Positions 62,030 to 64,000 of a DNA stretch of 64,000 bases are shown here, piece after piece. The stretch lies in the NCBI GenBank assembly GCA_002189035.1, contig CM007991.1, positions 248,001-312,000 of the forward strand, given 5' to 3'. The notes beneath the pieces are model-generated. The model did no database searches and was not told the origin of the DNA. It worked only from the letters and a program-made list of their open reading frames with translations. The first letter of the stretch is position 1. Every line of letters starts with the position of its first letter. The translations under genes and the position numbers were made by a program. Source of the stretch: Utricularia gibba (taxonomy: Eukaryota; Streptophyta; Magnoliopsida; Lamiales; Lentibulariaceae).

Positions 62030-63969
62030 ATGGATACCGTTAATTCCTTCAAAGGCTACGACCGAGTATCAGAAGAAGCAGCTTCCAAAAGAAAGGCTCG
62101 CAACCGCAAAATCATCATCTCCGTTTCCTTGCTCGTGCTCCTAGCGCTACTCATCGCTGTCGTCGCTGGGACATTGTCCAACAGAAGAACCAGTGGCGGT
62201 TCCGGTGGAGTCGCCTCCTCGGCCGTTAGATCTATTTGCGGCGTTACCCAGTATAGAGATCGTGTGTGGCGAGCTTGAGCCCTTCTAATTCCTCCGATCC
62301 TGAGAGAATTTTTCAGTATTCTCTGTCTGTGTTGATGGGTTCTCTGGAAAAGCTCTCCACTTTTCCACGGGAGTACAATAGCAGACACGGCGACGCGGTA
62401 ATGGTGAGAGACGCGTTGGGTGTCTGCGAAACCTGCTGCACCACTCAATCGACACGTTAAACGACACCGTGTCCACCATGGATGTCAGGGATGGAGAAAA
62501 TCTGCTTTCGTCTGAGAGAATTGAAGATATGAAAACATGGCTGAGCACGGTCATTACAGATCAGCAAACTTGCCTCGATGCGCTTGAGGAAGTCAACGTC
62601 ACTTTCGTAGATGAAATCAAGCAACTGACGAGGAACGCTACTGAATTTACTAGCAACAGCTTGGCCATTATTTCAAGAATTGTTGGAGTTCTCGCTGATT
62701 TCAAGATCCCGATTCATCGACGGCGGTTGTTGGATTCCACCGATGGGTATCCTTATTGGGTCTCCGCTGGGGATCGGCGTCTTCTCCAAGCTACAGGGCC
62801 GACGCCAAATATCACGGTGGCGCAGGACGGCACCGGGGATTTGGCCACCATTGGTGCCGCCGTGCAGATGATCCCCAAGAAGAGCGCCACCCGATTTGTA
62901 ATTTATGTGAAGGCCGGTAAGTATGTGGAAAATGTGCAATTGCCCAAGAATCTGTGGAACGTTATGATTTACGGTGACGGCAGCGACAGCACCATCATTT
63001 CCGGCAGCCTGAACTTCGTCGACGGCACCCCGACATTCCAAACGGCGACTGTAGGTAATGACATTTTTATCCCTTTTTTCTTTGGAGCGATAACATTTTC
63101 TTGTTTCACTATAAAAAAACAAATACCAAATTTGGAACATTTTTTTGCTATGGTTTCAATTTGCCATGTGACTCCGTTTATTGCGGAGGGCCCACAATGA
63201 CATTTCATCATTCCGAAGTGGAAAAGGTCATGTGGCTGGGGCCCACCTGAATGATCAATGGCGCTGATTAGGGTTCTTTTTTTCTTCAACAGCTGTTACC
63301 GGTCAATTATTCATAGCCCGGGACATCGGAATCAGGAACACCGCCGGAGCAGCAAAGCACCAAGCAGTGGCGTTCCGGTCAGGCTCCGATCGATCAGTTT
63401 ACTACCGGTGTTCCTTCGACGGCTTCCAAGACACGCTCTACGCCCACTCCAACCGTCAGTTCTATCGCGAATGCACCATCACGGGCACAATCGACTTCAT
63501 CTTCGGAAACTCCGCCGTCGTCTTTCAGAACTGCAACATCCTCCCCCGTCAGCCGCTGGCCAATCAATTCAACACGATCACGGCGCAGGGGAAGACGGAT
63601 CCCAATCAGAACACCGGCATCTCGATCCAACGGTGCGTGGTGAACGGGTTAGACAACGTGACCGCGCCCACTTATTTGGGTCGGCCTTGGAAGAACTACG
63701 CCGCCACGGTCGTCATGCAGTCGAATTTGGGCGGAGGGGTGAACCCGTTGGGCTGGACGCCTTGGGTCTCCGGCGTGGTTCCACCGAGTACCATCTTCTA
63801 TGGCGAGTATCAAAACACTGGGCCCGGATCCAATACGAATAATCGGGTACAGTGGGCCGGGGTCCACAGCAGCCTCACCCCAGCACAGGCCTCCCAGTTC
63901 ACCGTGGCGAACTTCATTCAGGGCTCCACCTGGCTGGGAGCCACCGGCGTGGCCTTCGACTCAACTTAA
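62030..63969 (+). CDS. Pectinesterase / pectinesterase inhibitor (type I PME), copy 2
   Basis: Two exons, 62030-63054 and 63293-63969. The protein begins MDTVNSFKGYDRVSEE, a basic cytosolic segment, then a signal anchor (IIISVSLLVLLALLIAVVAG). A PMEI pro-domain (ICGVTQYRD, SIDTLNDTVSTMDVR) ends with two dibasic processing sites, HRRRLL and GDRRLLQ. The PME domain is complete: [44 protein letters not shown] and YLGRPWKNYAATV, with the usual C-terminus VANFIQGSTWLGATGVAFDS. Two frame breaks in the pro-domain, near 62262 (GATCGTGTG) and near 62430 (ACC run), each need one base; the CDS is then 1704 nt and 567 residues. It has an N-terminal cytosolic extension that copy 1 lacks, so the two genes are not recent duplicates. 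Confidence 0.92.
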
Positions 63970-64000
63970 GGATGAATGATGATGCTTGTATACTATTATT
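63970..64000. other. Start of the pectinesterase 3' UTR at the window edge
   Basis: Only 31 bp remain after the stop; nothing can be said about them. Confidence 0.4.

Overview
The window is nuclear DNA of a eudicot plant. It is intron-rich with AT-rich intergenic DNA and encodes plant-specific families in ordinary plant gene structures: SPX, YABBY, HAM-type GRAS, SAUR, TGA bZIP, TRICHOME BIREFRINGENCE-LIKE, pectin methylesterase, plastid EPSP synthase and POLYCHOME/UVI4. The species cannot be read from the sequence; an asterid is only a guess. I find no prokaryotic operon, CRISPR array, rRNA, convincing tRNA or intact transposon.

Layout, left to right. An HNH-fold/coiled-coil protein (792-2921, +). 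An SPX regulator (3025-4413, -) with two P1BS phosphate-response sites upstream. An inverted duplication whose arms each carry a 348-codon F-box gene (4869-5915 + and 8373-9417 -) around a VAP27 gene (6237-8067, +). A dead subtilase fragment (9758-10165). A HAM/SCL6-type GRAS gene with a perfect miR171 site (13176-15361, -). A FIL/YAB1-type YABBY gene (18337-20072, -). About 6 kb without a recognisable gene. A SAUR gene (26299-26795, +). A pectinesterase (27161-29312, -). Then methionine aminopeptidase 1A (31387-34782, +) and EPSP synthase (35176-37672, +) 393 bp apart, a TBL protein (38599-40573, +), a CCCH/KH RNA-binding protein (41093-43100, -), a plant protein of unknown function (44475-45382, +), a SANT/bromodomain/AT-hook protein (46066-48537, +), a TGA9/10-like bZIP (50683-53065, +), a POLYCHOME/UVI4-like APC/C inhibitor (53683-55157, -), an OTU deubiquitinase (56284-57527, -), a UBC32-34-like membrane E2 (58981-60744, -) and a second pectinesterase (62030-63969, +).

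Two things stand out. First, twelve otherwise convincing genes are interrupted by small frame breaks, mostly one base and mostly in short mononucleotide runs (seven in the GRAS gene alone), while eight genes read perfectly over up to 16 exons. Restoring one base per run always returns the expected family protein and a total divisible by three, so these look like consensus errors rather than pseudogenes. Second, several genes were recoverable only by reading across introns and frame breaks, notably the POLYCHOME-like gene and the first two exons of the CCCH/KH gene.

I found no clearly new biological system. The best leads are the HNH-core plant protein, the F-box inverted duplication around VAP27, the P1BS-SPX arrangement, a GC-AG intron inside the bZIP basic region, and a run of three ubiquitin-pathway genes (POLYCHOME-like, OTU, E2) on one strand. 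Exon limits come from GT/AG signals and family alignment by eye; UTRs are not defined.
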